From Progne subis subis (taxonomy: Eukaryota; Chordata; Aves; Passeriformes; Hirundinidae): DNA of 64,000 nucleotides. Below the pieces are notes generated by a model that searched no databases, was not told the origin of the DNA, and saw nothing but the letters and a program-made list of their open reading frames with translations. The position numbers and the translations under genes were made by a program. Location of the stretch: assembly GCA_022316685.1 (NCBI GenBank), contig JAKJHU010000038.1:1660384-1724383 (forward strand), read 5' to 3'. The number at the start of each line of letters is the position of its first letter. Position 1 is the stretch's first letter. Of this stretch, positions 35,995 through 64,000 are shown piece after piece.

Positions 35995-36942
35995 GGATTT
36001 GCTGGACAAGATGCTTGGGTGGTCAGATGCTTACCAAATCAGCAAATTTCTAGCAAAACTTTTCCTGCTGTCAGCTAGGACACAGGCATATATGTAGTAT
36101 GTGAACTCTAAGATATATGCAGAAAGTTTTTGTTGACACGTAACTAAAAAAAGTTGTTTTCCAGAGAAAAGTTGTTTTAAACTTAAGTGAGTCATTGTTA
36201 TATGACCATCATGATAAACTACCAGCTACTATATTGTAGTTTACTATCTCAGTGTGTTATTTGAGGAGTACCAGAATCTGCCTTTTTTATGTTTTCCAGT
36301 GGCATCTAATAAGAGACACTTCGTTGGGCCCTTGAAACAGCACAGTGAGACAAAATATGCAGTATTATTTAAGTCAGATTTTATAAGCACTGTGAATGAA
36401 CTGTCGAAACAAAGTATAAACTTACCTTTTCTTAAGGCTGTGGCCTGCACGCTTTTCATTTTGAAGTATAAAGCATATGTGTGCTCTGCTGATAAAGGAT
36501 TATAAGGTCCTGTCAGAAGTTACGGAATTCCAGCCAGATTTTGGGCTTCTGGTTCTGTGGTTGAAATACGGAGCTACAACCGATTTGCAGCCAAGCTGCC
36601 CGAACATCAGTCTATGAACAGTTTCGGCGCTTGAAGCCCACCGGTACACCTCTGCTGACCCTCAGGGGCTCGGCTGCATCTGTTATGCCAGAAATGAGAT
36701 TCGGCAACATTTAAAAGGGCTGTGGAGGTACTACCAGCAGCCGCCCGCCAAAGAGCCACACGCGCGCCGCGGGTGCCTTGGCGGGGCCGGCGCGGCCCTC
36801 ACACGGCGCTCCGGGGGCTGGGGCGGGGCGGGGCGGGGCAGGGCAGGGCGCTCACCCCGCGGCGCTGCGCTGAGGGGGCGGCTGCTGCGGCGGCGCGGCG
36901 GGCGGGCGGCTCCTCCTCCTCCTCCTTCTCGGCGGGCGCAGC

Positions 36943-64000
<27,058 letters not shown>

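Larger units (their letters stand above)
34755..36942. other. Divergent intergenic region HAT1-SLC25A12
   Basis: 2.2 kb between the two start codons. From left to right: HAT1 CpG island, solo LTR (35336-35967), AT-rich unique sequence (about 36000-36700), SLC25A12 CpG island. No additional gene was seen. Confidence 0.8.

Overview
The window looks like nuclear DNA from a bird. The genes have short exons with GT-AG introns, the introns are AT-rich, and three CpG islands mark promoters. Several truncated CR1 LINE copies are present, together with LTRs that resemble avian ERVL-type families. The repeat mix suggests a songbird-like (passerine) genome rather than a galliform, but that placement is only an inference.

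Three protein-coding genes can be supported. (1) METAP1D, minus strand: only the first coding exon (8103-8142) is visible, in a CpG island; bases 1-8102 would be its first intron. (2) HAT1, minus strand: a complete gene with 11 coding exons from 34754 down to 16365. It encodes 408 residues in an unbroken frame across ten introns, with a polyadenylation signal at 16156-16161. (3) SLC25A12 (aralar1), plus strand: the first nine coding exons (36943-61052). They encode 310 residues, the calcium-sensing EF-hand half; the membrane carrier half lies past the right edge. The order METAP1D-HAT1-SLC25A12, with HAT1 and SLC25A12 head to head, matches the order I know from human 2q31.

Layout: 1-8102 METAP1D intron 1, with long poly(A) tracts; 7750-8420 CpG-island promoter; 8143-16130 intergenic, with one CR1 fragment and an A/C-rich tract; 16130-34754 HAT1, with a solo LTR in intron 8 and a CR1 fragment in intron 3; 34755-36942 divergent intergenic region holding two CpG islands and a second solo LTR; 36943-64000 SLC25A12, with three CR1 fragments, one ERV-like repeat and some unexplained coding-like stretches on the opposite strand.

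HAT1 is the type-B acetyltransferase for newly made histone H4. Aralar1 is the Ca2+-stimulated mitochondrial aspartate/glutamate carrier of the malate-aspartate shuttle. METAP1D is a mitochondrial methionine aminopeptidase. They share position, not a known common pathway. No new multi-gene system was found. The best leads are the two LTR insertions, the antisense coding-like segments in SLC25A12 intron 4, and a tandem splice donor in HAT1.
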